Source: Candidatus Lindowbacteria bacterium RIFCSPLOWO2_12_FULL_62_27
Lineage (GTDB): Bacteria > Lindowbacteria > 2-12-FULL-62-27
Assembly (NCBI GenBank): GCA_001784175.1
Contig: MFPR01000037.1
Location: 1-64,000 of the forward strand
Direction of reading: 5' to 3'
Length of the DNA stretch: 64,000 nt
The notes under the pieces were generated by a model, which did no database searches, was not told where the DNA came from, and saw only the letters and a program-made list of their open reading frames with translations. The position numbers were made by a program, and so were the translations under genes. Shown piece after piece: positions 9,460-16,896 of this stretch (position 1 is its first letter; every line of letters starts with the position of its first letter).

Positions 9460-11267
9460 TTGTGGGAATGAAAAAGGTTTCCGTCCTGTGCCTGGCCTCG
9501 GCCCGCGAGGGCTCGCTGGAGGCGATGCGGGAGATGGGCGTACTGCACGTCATCAGCGGCAAGGCGCCGGAAAGCGACGAACTGAAACGCGCCGAAGAGA
9601 ACCTGGGGAACGCCCAGCGCGTCCTCGAGGTTCTCGGGCGGCAGAAGCAGTCGAAGAAACAGATGATGGCCGCGTTCGCGAAGATCCTCCAGCCCGGCGT
9701 CGAGATGGTCTCGTCCGTCGATGACCTGCTCGAACGCGTGACGGGGCAGATCAACCGCAACCACGAGCTGGACGTGCGGATCGAGGCGCTGACGCACGAG
9801 ATCGGTCAGATCGAGCCGCTGGGCCGGTTCGATCCGGAGTCCGTCCGGCGCCTCGGGGAGCGCGGCGTCACGATCCAGCTCTACTACGCGGCCGCGAGCG
9901 AGCGCCTCACGGCGCCGGAAACGGCCGTCAAGATCGAGATTCAGAAAACCCGTCGCGGCGAATATTTCGCACTGGCCGCGTTCGGCCCCATCGCGTGGGA
10001 CAAGGCGCCCCTGCCGATGCCCAAACGGTCCATCGATGCGGCCGCGGCGGAGCTGTCCAAGTCCCTCGCCGAGCGCGAGGAGGGCGAGCGCCGGCTCCAG
10101 ATGCTGAGCGTGTATCACGACGTGGTCGTCCGCCACGTCCTGCGCCTCGAGGACAGCGTGCGCTTCATCGAGACGAAATCCGTCATGCCGGTCGCGGGGA
10201 AGGTATCGTATCTGCGGGGATTCTGCCCCGAGGACAGGGTGGAGGCGCTGCGGAAAGAGTCCGTGGCGCGCGGCTGGGGGCTTTTGGTGGAAGACCCGGC
10301 CGAGGGCGAGCCGGTGCCGACCCTCGTCCGAAATCCGAAATGGTGCCGGTCGATCAAGACGGCCTTTGACGTCCTCGGGCTCATGCCGGGCTACAAGGAG
10401 GTCGACATCAGCGCGGTCTTCCTTTTGTTCTTCAGCCTCTTCTTCGCCATGCTGGTTGGCGACGCCTGTTACGGCCTGATCTTCCTCGGGCTTACCCTGG
10501 CCGCCCGGCGCGCGTACGATGATGCGCCGGCTGCGCCGTTCACGCTGCTCAAAATCCTGAGCGTCTGCACGATTGTCTGGGGCGTCGCCACCGGCACCTA
10601 TTTCGGCATGAGCGACCCGCCGGCCTTTTTGCTCGCGTTCAAGATCGACTGGCTGGCGCAGGAGAGCAATCTGATGAATCTCTGTTTTCTCCTCGGCGCC
10701 GTCCAGCTCACCATCGCGCATGTGTGGAACATCACCCGGTACTGGTGGAGCCTCAAGGTCCTCGACGAGGCGGGCCGGATTTTGATCACGTGGACGATGT
10801 TTTTCGCCGCCCGCACGATGATCCTGGGCGCCGTGTTTCCGACCTGGATGTTCTATTTCTTCGGCGCGGGCGTTCTGGCGTTGATTCTGTTCATGACGCC
10901 CGTCAAACAACTCAAAACCGAGTGGTACAACCACGTGATGCTGCCGCTCAACATCATCAGCATGTTCGTCGACGTCGTGTCCTACGTGCGGCTCTTCGCC
11001 GTGGGCTTTGCGGGCTTCGCGATCGCGAACAATTTCAACGAAATGGCGCTCGGCGCCGGCGCGCCCGGCCCCCTGGCGGGTCTGGGGTCGGCGCTGATTT
11101 TGTTTTTGGGGCACTCTCTCAATATAGTTCTTTCGTGCATGGGCGTGCTGGTTCACGGAATCCGGCTGAACGCCCTCGAATTTTCCGGGCACCTCGGCAT
11201 GCAGTGGTCGGGATACGCCTACAATCCATTTGCTCGAATGGATTCACAACCTCGCAAAGGAGATTGA
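9456..11267 (+). CDS. atpI: V-type ATP synthase subunit I (membrane stator, a-subunit homologue)
   Basis: 603 residues. I chose the GTG at 9456 because GAGGAGGT lies 9 bases upstream and it overlaps the stop of subunit D; an ATG at 9468 is the alternative. Residues 1-340 form the cytoplasmic domain with long coiled-coil arms; residues 345-585 hold about seven to eight membrane segments, including the conserved VDVVSYVRLFAVGFAGFAIANNFNEMA, whose Arg faces the rotor ring ion site. It forms the ion half-channels together with the K ring. Spacing to subunit K is 3 bases. Confidence 0.93.
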   Translation: MIVGMKKVSVLCLASAREGSLEAMREMGVLHVISGKAPESDELKRAEENLGNAQRVLEVLGRQKQSKKQMMAAFAKILQPGVEMVSSVDDLLERVTGQINRNHELDVRIEALTHEIGQIEPLGRFDPESVRRLGERGVTIQLYYAAASERLTAPETAVKIEIQKTRRGEYFALAAFGPIAWDKAPLPMPKRSIDAAAAELSKSLAEREEGERRLQMLSVYHDVVVRHVLRLEDSVRFIETKSVMPVAGKVSYLRGFCPEDRVEALRKESVARGWGLLVEDPAEGEPVPTLVRNPKWCRSIKTAFDVLGLMPGYKEVDISAVFLLFFSLFFAMLVGDACYGLIFLGLTLAARRAYDDAPAAPFTLLKILSVCTIVWGVATGTYFGMSDPPAFLLAFKIDWLAQESNLMNLCFLLGAVQLTIAHVWNITRYWWSLKVLDEAGRILITWTMFFAARTMILGAVFPTWMFYFFGAGVLALILFMTPVKQLKTEWYNHVMLPLNIISMFVDVVSYVRLFAVGFAGFAIANNFNEMALGAGAPGPLAGLGSALILFLGHSLNIVLSCMGVLVHGIRLNALEFSGHLGMQWSGYAYNPFARMDSQPRKGD

Positions 11268-11270
11268 TTC

Positions 11271-11723
11271 ATGGATGCCGCAACAATCGTATCGCTCGGC
11301 AAGTTCGGCGGCGCCGCCGCCCTGGGACTGGCCGCGGTCGGATCGTCGATGGGCTCGGGAATCGCGGGCATGGCGGCGGTCGGCGCGTGGAAGAAATGCT
11401 ACGCGCAAAACCGCCTCGCGCCCTTTCTGCTCGTCGCCTTCATCGGCGCTCCGCTGTCCCAGACGATTTACGGGATGATCACGATGAACAACATCGTCAA
11501 GGCCGCCGTGGCCGGCACAAGCTGGCCCGCGCTGATCGGCGCCGGATTTTTCGGAGGCCTCGGCATGGGTGCTTCGGCCTGGGGCCAGGGCATGGCGGGC
11601 GCCGCGGGCGCCGACGCGCTGGCCGAAACCGGCAAGGGCTTCGGCAACTACCTCATCGCGCTGGGCGTCATCGAGACCGTCGCCATCTTCGTGATGATTT
11701 TCATCGGCAAGGTGATCGCCTGA
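11271..11723 (+). CDS. atpK: V-type ATP synthase subunit K (rotor proteolipid), probable Na+ type
   Basis: 150 residues with four membrane helices in two similar hairpins, the duplicated c-type proteolipid. AAAGGAG precedes the ATG. The ion carboxylate is E135 (VIETVAIF) in helix 4; the first hairpin lacks an equivalent acid, as usual for V-type K. Compared from memory with Enterococcus hirae NtpK, the Na+ ligands T64, Q65, Q110 and E139 correspond to S63, Q64, Q106 and E135 here, so hydroxyl and both glutamines are kept. This predicts Na+ coupling. It is the last gene of the operon and faces the convergent gene at 11741 with only 17 bases between. Confidence 0.92.
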   Translation: MDAATIVSLGKFGGAAALGLAAVGSSMGSGIAGMAAVGAWKKCYAQNRLAPFLLVAFIGAPLSQTIYGMITMNNIVKAAVAGTSWPALIGAGFFGGLGMGASAWGQGMAGAAGADALAETGKGFGNYLIALGVIETVAIFVMIFIGKVIA

Positions 11724-11740
11724 CGACCACGCGCCCCGCG

Positions 11741-12484
11741 TTACAGTAGATTTCGAAGCTGGTCCGGGGCGTTGCCTTCCAGCATATAGAAGTGCTCGAT
11801 CGATTCCGTGTCCGGCTGGACCGTGCGGTTGAAGGCGAGGGTGCCGTAGACGAAGACGGGGGCGAGGCCCGCGCCGAGGTCCGACGCGAGCATTTTCTGC
11901 AGGTGCCGGACCAGTTCCGCCGTCTGGACTTCGAGGTTCTTCCTCGTGATCGCCATCATCGGGTCGGGGGACTTCAGGATTTCGGCCTGATGGGGTTTCA
12001 GCCTGAACTTGATCATGCCCAGAAAGTCCAGGTGCCGTTCGCCGTCCTGGGTCTGCGAAATGGAGAGTTCCTCGTCGGGCTTGGTTTGAAAATCCTCCAG
12101 CACATGCGCCAGCGCGCCGCAGGCCGAGCGCTTGCGGCCGTCGCGCCCGATGAGCGATCCGTAGGTCCGGCGGCCGGCCTCTTCCGATTCGCCGATGTGG
12201 ACATTGACCTCAAAGACGTTGCTGCGGTGCCCCCGGCTGATGGCGACACGGATTTGCTGATAGAAAATCTGGCTTCCGATCACCCGCGTCGTAAAAATGC
12301 CGCCGTACCCTCCGAAGACGCCCGTTCGCACGGCATCGGCCGAGCCGGTGACTTCGTCGCTGCACCCGAACAGCGCGAGGTACGGCGTCGTTTCGGGATG
12401 AAGTGCGTGAATCGCGTCGCGCACATTCCGGAACAGATAATCCGCGTCGTATTCGGCTCCTTTCCGAACGGGGGTGCTGCGCAT
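11741..12484 (-). CDS. probable LCIB/C-type beta-carbonic anhydrase-like protein
   Basis: 247 residues. Three features match the limiting-CO2-inducible B/C family of beta-type carbonic anhydrases: GCSDEVTG with C41 and D43, a histidine in EVNVHIGESEE (H96), and RSACGALAHVLEDFQ with C122. C41, H96 and C122 would be the zinc ligands, with glycine-rich GVFGGYGGIFTTRVIG between. The C-terminal part (160-247) has no recognised motif. The assignment rests on motif order and spacing recalled from the family, not on a search; failing that, it is an unknown zinc enzyme. The gene stands alone between two rightward operons, and a perfect palindrome lies 37 bases upstream of its start. Confidence 0.55.
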   Translation of the reverse strand: MRSTPVRKGAEYDADYLFRNVRDAIHALHPETTPYLALFGCSDEVTGSADAVRTGVFGGYGGIFTTRVIGSQIFYQQIRVAISRGHRSNVFEVNVHIGESEEAGRRTYGSLIGRDGRKRSACGALAHVLEDFQTKPDEELSISQTQDGERHLDFLGMIKFRLKPHQAEILKSPDPMMAITRKNLEVQTAELVRHLQKMLASDLGAGLAPVFVYGTLAFNRTVQPDTESIEHFYMLEGNAPDQLRNLL

Positions 12485-12520
12485 GTCTGTCCAATCCTAC
12501 CTGCGCGCCTTCAAAATGCA

Positions 12521-12540
12521 AATACAGCAATTGCTGTATT
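12521..12540. promoter_or_regulatory. perfect 20-bp palindrome, candidate operator
   Basis: AATACAGCAATTGCTGTATT is an exact inverted repeat with no spacer. It lies in the 148-base gap between the divergent carbonic-anhydrase-like gene (start 12484) and the metal-binding lipoprotein (start 12633), in an AT-richer patch than its surroundings. Its size and symmetry fit a dimeric repressor or activator site. No regulator gene adjoins it, so the binding protein is unknown. Confidence 0.45.
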
Positions 12541-12632
12541 GCTTTTCCCCGCGCATTCATATTACATGCTCCCTATTGGAACCCCCTGACATCCGAAGAT
12601 GGAGGGCATTCTGTAAAGATGAGGTGATTGGC

Positions 12633-12884
12633 ATGAAATGTTGGATGGGACTGATTGGCGTTGGTTCATGGATTCTGTTCTCAAGCTGCGGAGGGAAACC
12701 GGCCGAGTCCCCGCAAGCTCAGCCTGCCGGAGAGGAGAGTCACGGGACGCACACCGAGGCCCAACCCGCAGCCGCCTCCGCCACGCATGCGTGCCCCATG
12801 CACCCGGAGGAAACATCGGACAAACCCGCCAAGTGCGCGAAATGCGGGATGGACATGGTCCCGAAGGACGGCGCCGCGCAGTGA
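12633..12884 (+). CDS. small lipoprotein with heavy-metal-binding (CPMHP...CPKCGM-type) domain
   Basis: 83 residues from the ATG at 12633, with GAGGTG 6 bases upstream. The N-terminus is a lipoprotein-like signal (MKCWMGLIGVGSWILFSSC, lipid Cys near 19; the -3 position is Phe, slightly off consensus). A Pro/Ala/Gln-rich linker follows, then HACPMHPEETSDKPAKCAKCGMDMVPK, the short metal-binding domain found in copper/silver efflux proteins and P-type ATPases. It probably binds a soft metal at the outer face of the membrane. It is followed after 67 bases by the yceI gene; a shared transcript is possible. Confidence 0.8.
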   Translation: MKCWMGLIGVGSWILFSSCGGKPAESPQAQPAGEESHGTHTEAQPAAASATHACPMHPEETSDKPAKCAKCGMDMVPKDGAAQ

Positions 12885-12951
12885 TCGTTTGAGACTCCCA
12901 ATTACTGCGCGGCGTCCCGAGGGTCGCCCCGCATCACAGGAGGTATATCAA

Positions 12952-13551
12952 ATGAAGCGCGCTACATTCTTGTTGGTTGGGCTCGCCGCCCTCTTCATGG
13001 TCACCGGCGGCTGGGCCTCGGAATATGAGATTGACGCGTCCCACAGCGCGGTGATGTTCAAGGTCAAGCACCTCGGTATCAGCACGGTGACGGGGCGGTT
13101 TGAGAAATTTTCCGGGTCGTTCGACTTCGATACCGCGGACATCCCGGCCTCGAAGGCCTCGGCGGTCATCGAGGTCGCCGGCATCAACACCGGCGTCGAG
13201 AAGCGCGACGAGCATCTGCGTTCGGCGGATTTCTTCCACGCCGATTCGTACCCGCAGATGGCGTTCGTCAGCAAGGAGGTCACGCGGGCCGAGGGCGAGG
13301 GGTTCCAGATCGCGGGCGATCTGACGCTCCATGGCGTCACGCGGCCGGTCACGCTCGACGTTGAAATCGGCGGCATGGTCACGGACATGTCGGGCAAAGA
13401 CCGCGCGGCCTTCACGGCCACCACGAGCATCCATCGGAAAGACTTCGGGTTGACCTGGAGCAAGATGCTCGAGACCGGCGGGCTGGTCGTGGGGGAGACC
13501 GTCCGGATCATCCTTGAGATCGAGGGCATCCGGAAGAAGGAAACGAAGTAG
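12952..13551 (+). CDS. YceI family periplasmic lipid-binding-like protein
   Basis: 199 residues with a signal peptide (residues 1-22, cleavage likely after GGWA). AGGAGGT lies 7 bases before the ATG at 12952. The mature part begins SEYEIDASHSAVMFKVKHLGISTVTGRFEKFSGSF and ends in GLVVGETVRIILEIEG, the lipocalin-like barrel of YceI proteins, which bind polyisoprenoid or fatty-amide ligands in the periplasm. Characteristic intermediate stretches are KRDEHLRSADFFHADSYP and LTLHGVTRPVTLDV. Exact ligand and role are unknown. Confidence 0.93.
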   Translation: MKRATFLLVGLAALFMVTGGWASEYEIDASHSAVMFKVKHLGISTVTGRFEKFSGSFDFDTADIPASKASAVIEVAGINTGVEKRDEHLRSADFFHADSYPQMAFVSKEVTRAEGEGFQIAGDLTLHGVTRPVTLDVEIGGMVTDMSGKDRAAFTATTSIHRKDFGLTWSKMLETGGLVVGETVRIILEIEGIRKKETK

Positions 13552-13566
13552 CGCCCGATCGCGGAC

Positions 13567-15786
13567 ATGGCCGTTTCGCCTGAAGGCGCCTGGCGGCCCT
13601 TTCCGGAGCTGGACGGCCGCATTCTCTTTGACGAGCCGACGGGCCGGATCCGCTTTTCGCGCAAAGCCCCGCTGGTGTCGCTGTCCGCGACCGTCGTGGC
13701 CGTCCGGCACGGCGAAACCGCCTGGAACGCCGTCGAGAATTCGTGGCAGGGGAGCGTCAACGCAAGAAAGAACCAGTTGACCGACCACGGGATCGAGCAG
13801 GCGGAGCGCGCCGCGCGGCAACTGTTCCGGCAGATCAAGGCGGACGTGCGGTCGAAGAAGGAGATCCGGCGCCGGTTTGACGAACTCGTGATCTTCACGA
13901 GCGAGCTCAACCGCGCCCGCGACACGGCAAGAATTTTCGTCCGGTACGCCGCCGCGGAGCTCAGAAAATCGGGTATTCCGTTTCGTCCCCGCATCCGGGT
14001 CGACGGCCGGCTGAACGAAATCTCGTTCGGATTCTGGGACAACAAGACCCTCGATGAGATCGAGCGGGAAAGCCCCGAAGAGGGGGAGCGGGCCCGGTCC
14101 TACATGCGCCTGAACGCGCTGGCGCGGTCCGGCAAGGGCCGGCGACGCGGGGAGCGGTTCATCGACGTGGTGGGCCGCGGCCTTGATTTTCTGAAGTCGC
14201 TTCAGGCGCCGGCCTACGAAGAGAAGCTCATCCTGATTTTCAGTTCGGCCGTCCTGATCAACGCCCTGCGCGTGAGTTTCGGCGACCGGTCATTGGAAAA
14301 CCGCGACGGCGTGATCGACTGGCGGTCCTACTCGCCGCCCCACGGCCGGCAGTCGCTGCTCACCGAAGGCCGCGGCGGTTCGTGGTTCGGCGATCTCGAC
14401 AGCGCCGTCGACCGGCTCTACAACGAAATGGACCTGACGCTCCGTGAGGACGTCATGTCGAGATTTCTGGACGAGTTCGTGCGCCAGATGAAGGACGGCC
14501 CGGCCGGCAGCGCAGCGTCTTTGGCCATGGAAAAGGGTTTTTTCTCGCGGCCGGTGTCGCTGTCGCCCGGCCATTTCATGGGCGTCGACCTTGGCGGGAC
14601 CTACCTGCGGATATTGCTGGCGGAAGTGACGCCGGACCGGCGGATCGACGAGGCGTCGATGGTCTCCGAGGAATTTGTCATTCCGGACCGCTACAAAACG
14701 GGCGACCGGTACAGGCCCGCCAAGGGTGAGGACCTGTTCCGGTTCATCGCCGGCCTCATCGAACAGATTCTGACTGCGTCGCCCGACCGCGACATCGGCT
14801 GGAAAGCGGGTCTGACGGTGGCGTTTCCGATGCGGCTGACCGGCGCCTCCAGCGGCGCGTTCACGGAGGACATCGGTTGGATCAAGGGCTGGAGCATTCC
14901 GGACCTGATCGGCCGGGACCCGGCGCGGATGCTGCAGGAGGCGCTGGCGGACCGCAAGCTCACGCGTCCGGAAATCCGGGCGCTGGCGGACGACACGGTG
15001 GGGACGCTCTTGGCGGGGGAAGTTTTGGACGGGTCAACGTTTGGCGCGTGCGTCATCGGCACGGGCATGGACGTGGCGGTCTGGGAGGGCGACACGGTCC
15101 TGGACGTGGGCGCGGGGAGGTTCGATTTGGCGTCGTGCGCGGACATGATCACGAGTTTCGACCGGATCGTCGACCGCGCCTCGGGCCGGCCGGGCGCGCG
15201 GCGGCTGGAGAAGATGGTATCGGCCAAATACATGCCGGAACTGATGCGGGCCATCCTCGGCGAATTCATCCACCACGAGTTTCTCTTCGACGGTTTCCGG
15301 TCCTCCGTCCTCGAACGGCCGTACCACGAGCTGGACAATCCGCAGGCCTTCCGCGCCCAGGACCTGTCCACGATGGTGCTCGACGACGAACGGCATGAAA
15401 TCGTCCGGAACGTTCTCGAACGCGTGGGGGTTCGGGAAAGCACCCTGGATGAAAGGATCGTCACGCGCCGGATCGCGCAGATGATCCTGACGCGGTCGGC
15501 TCAACTGTCGGCCCTGGCGATGGCCGCGACCCTCCGGCACGCCAACGGCGCTCCTGACCGGGTCAGCGCCTCCGGCGCCCCAAGTGCCGGCGTCTCCGAC
15601 GCCGGCCGGGACTACACATTCACGCTGGACGGCAACGTGGCCGGCCGCGCCGCCGGATACCAGCAGATCCTGCGGGACACGCTGGAGCTCGCCCTGGGCG
15701 CGCCTCTGGCGGCCCGCGTGCGCCTGCGCTACCGGAAATTCGCAAGCGCCATCGGCGGCTGCATCATGGCATCAAGCGTCGGGTGA
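13567..15786 (+). CDS. fusion protein: histidine-phosphatase-like domain plus hexokinase-type sugar kinase
   Basis: 739 residues. Residues 40-290 are a phosphoglycerate-mutase/FBPase-2-like domain: VAVRHGETAWN (catalytic H48), TSELNRARDTA and LNEISFGFWDNKT with its acid. At the place of the second catalytic His the sequence is IFSSAVLINAL (S226-S227), so the phosphatase may be inactive or altered. Residues 335-735 match eukaryotic-type hexokinase: MGVDLGGTYLRILLAE, AFPMRLTG, IGWIKGW, ADDTVGTLLAG with the catalytic Asp, CVIGTGMDVAVWE and IVDRASGRPGARRLEKMVSAKY. The protein should phosphorylate hexoses from ATP. Residues about 665-681 are encoded by a 52-base dispersed repeat in the loop before the C-terminal strand TFTLDGNVA. 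The gene starts 15 bases after yceI. The domain assignments are firm; the biological logic of the fusion is not known. Confidence 0.85.
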   Translation: MAVSPEGAWRPFPELDGRILFDEPTGRIRFSRKAPLVSLSATVVAVRHGETAWNAVENSWQGSVNARKNQLTDHGIEQAERAARQLFRQIKADVRSKKEIRRRFDELVIFTSELNRARDTARIFVRYAAAELRKSGIPFRPRIRVDGRLNEISFGFWDNKTLDEIERESPEEGERARSYMRLNALARSGKGRRRGERFIDVVGRGLDFLKSLQAPAYEEKLILIFSSAVLINALRVSFGDRSLENRDGVIDWRSYSPPHGRQSLLTEGRGGSWFGDLDSAVDRLYNEMDLTLREDVMSRFLDEFVRQMKDGPAGSAASLAMEKGFFSRPVSLSPGHFMGVDLGGTYLRILLAEVTPDRRIDEASMVSEEFVIPDRYKTGDRYRPAKGEDLFRFIAGLIEQILTASPDRDIGWKAGLTVAFPMRLTGASSGAFTEDIGWIKGWSIPDLIGRDPARMLQEALADRKLTRPEIRALADDTVGTLLAGEVLDGSTFGACVIGTGMDVAVWEGDTVLDVGAGRFDLASCADMITSFDRIVDRASGRPGARRLEKMVSAKYMPELMRAILGEFIHHEFLFDGFRSSVLERPYHELDNPQAFRAQDLSTMVLDDERHEIVRNVLERVGVRESTLDERIVTRRIAQMILTRSAQLSALAMAATLRHANGAPDRVSASGAPSAGVSDAGRDYTFTLDGNVAGRAAGYQQILRDTLELALGAPLAARVRLRYRKFASAIGGCIMASSVG
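15558..15609 (+). repeat. 52-base double-hairpin dispersed repeat, copy 1 (inside hexokinase fusion)
   Basis: Identical over 52 bases to 44484-44535. It holds two hairpins: a short one (GCGCC-tcc-GGCGC) and a 9-bp perfect stem GCCGGCGTC-tcc-GACGCCGGC. It is translated in frame as RVSASGAPSAGVSDAGR within a hexokinase loop. A half copy is at 48072-48095. Confidence 0.85.
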
Positions 15787-15998
15787 TGTTTCCCAAATGT
15801 GACACGGCCCCGCCCGGCAGGGTAACAAAAAATGTTTTATCCACGAAGCTGACACGAAGCTGACACGAAGGAAATCATAGCGAACAGGCTACAAGAATTT
15901 ATTTTAATCTTCGTGTCCCTTCGTGTCAGCTTCGTGGATAAAGAGTTCTTAATTTCTTCGCACGTTCTCTGGATTCCCGCTCATCGAACTACTTCAAA
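15787..15998. other. intergenic region between convergent genes
   Basis: The 212 bases between the hexokinase fusion and the CDF transporter hold a long inverted repeat (15836-15942) and no open frame with coding character. The rest is AT-richer than the flanking genes. Confidence 0.6.
15836..15942. repeat. long imperfect inverted repeat, possible bidirectional terminator
   Basis: The left arm 15836-15870 (TTTATCCACGAAGCTGACAC...) and right arm 15909-15942 (ending GTCAGCTTCGTGGATAAA) pair over 24 exact bases, plus about ten more with a one-base gap. Inside the left arm the unit GCTGACACGAA is repeated in tandem. The loop is about 38 bases and AT-rich. It lies between convergent genes, so a bidirectional terminator role is plausible; the unit also resembles short repeats that occur many times in some bacterial genomes. 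Confidence 0.6.
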
Positions 15999-16886
15999 TC
16001 ATTCGACCTTCTTCCTCTCCTCGTGCGGTTCGATATGGATGAAGACGGCCGACACGCCGGGGATCCGGGCGATGCGGGCCTTCAAGTCCTCCTCGGCGTC
16101 GTGTGCCGCCTCCAGCGTGATCGTTTTATGCGCGAAGACGTTGAGCGACACCTGAATCTCCGGGCCGACGAGGTGGGTGCGCAGGTCGTTCATGCCGAAG
16201 AGGACCGGGCTTTCGTCCACGGCGCGCGCGATGGCCGCGCGGATTTCCGGCGGCGCGGTCCGGCCGGTGAGCTGGTGCACGTGCTCGGCGATGGTTTCTC
16301 CGCCGACCTTGAAGACCCACAACGAGATCACGGCGCCGAAGACCGGATCGAGGATCGGCGCGCCCCATGCGCCGCCGCCGTAGCCGACGAGGGCCGACAT
16401 CGTCGCGTACATGTCCATCTGCTGGTCCTTGCCGACCGCGATGAGCGCCGGCCGGTGGTGGCGCTCGCCGGTGCGCCGGCAGAGGCGGGCCATCCAGAGT
16501 TTGGACGCGAGGAGCGCCGCCAGTCCGGCCAGGATTCCGACATGGAGGACCGGCGGCGCGCTGTCCAGCCAGCGCCGTCGGCATTCGATGAGAATGTATC
16601 CGCCGGTGGCGAGGATGACGATCCCGACGACGAGTCCGATCATCGACTCAAAGCGCCGGTGTCCGTGCGGGTGCGATTCATCGGGGGCTTTTGCGGCGAT
16701 GTAAAATCCGATGCCGAGGAGGACCGAGTAGAGGGCGTCGGCGAAATTGTTCCAGCCGTCCGACCGCACCGCCTCCGACACCGCCATGTGCCCCATCCAT
16801 AACTTAAGCCCGGCCAAGGCAACGCTGTAGCCGGTCAGAAGGCCGATGATCCGCAAAACCGGCCGGACGTGTTCGTCCGCCTTCAT
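15999..16886 (-). CDS. cation diffusion facilitator (CDF) exporter, probable Mn2+ type
   Basis: 295 residues from the ATG at 16886, ten bases after the phosphoketolase stop. It has about six membrane segments, the conserved SHPHGHRRFES loop after helix 2 and a C-terminal cytoplasmic domain (about 205-295). The metal site normally formed by H/D-x3-D in helix 2 and H-x3-D in helix 5 reads N46-x3-D50 (SDGWNNFAD) and D154-x3-D158 (KDQQMDMYA). This N-x3-D plus D-x3-D pattern is the one known for manganese CDFs such as MntE. It should export a divalent metal against H+. Mn specificity is an inference. Confidence 0.85.
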   Translation of the reverse strand: MKADEHVRPVLRIIGLLTGYSVALAGLKLWMGHMAVSEAVRSDGWNNFADALYSVLLGIGFYIAAKAPDESHPHGHRRFESMIGLVVGIVILATGGYILIECRRRWLDSAPPVLHVGILAGLAALLASKLWMARLCRRTGERHHRPALIAVGKDQQMDMYATMSALVGYGGGAWGAPILDPVFGAVISLWVFKVGGETIAEHVHQLTGRTAPPEIRAAIARAVDESPVLFGMNDLRTHLVGPEIQVSLNVFAHKTITLEAAHDAEEDLKARIARIPGVSAVFIHIEPHEERKKVE

Positions 16887-16896
16887 CTTCAGCAAT

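Noticed and set aside
8913-11192. Long open frame (759 codons) antisense to subunits D and I
   Set aside because: It mirrors the GC-rich third positions of the real genes, its translation is rich in Arg, Gly, Ala and His without family similarity, and it covers two clear V-ATPase genes.
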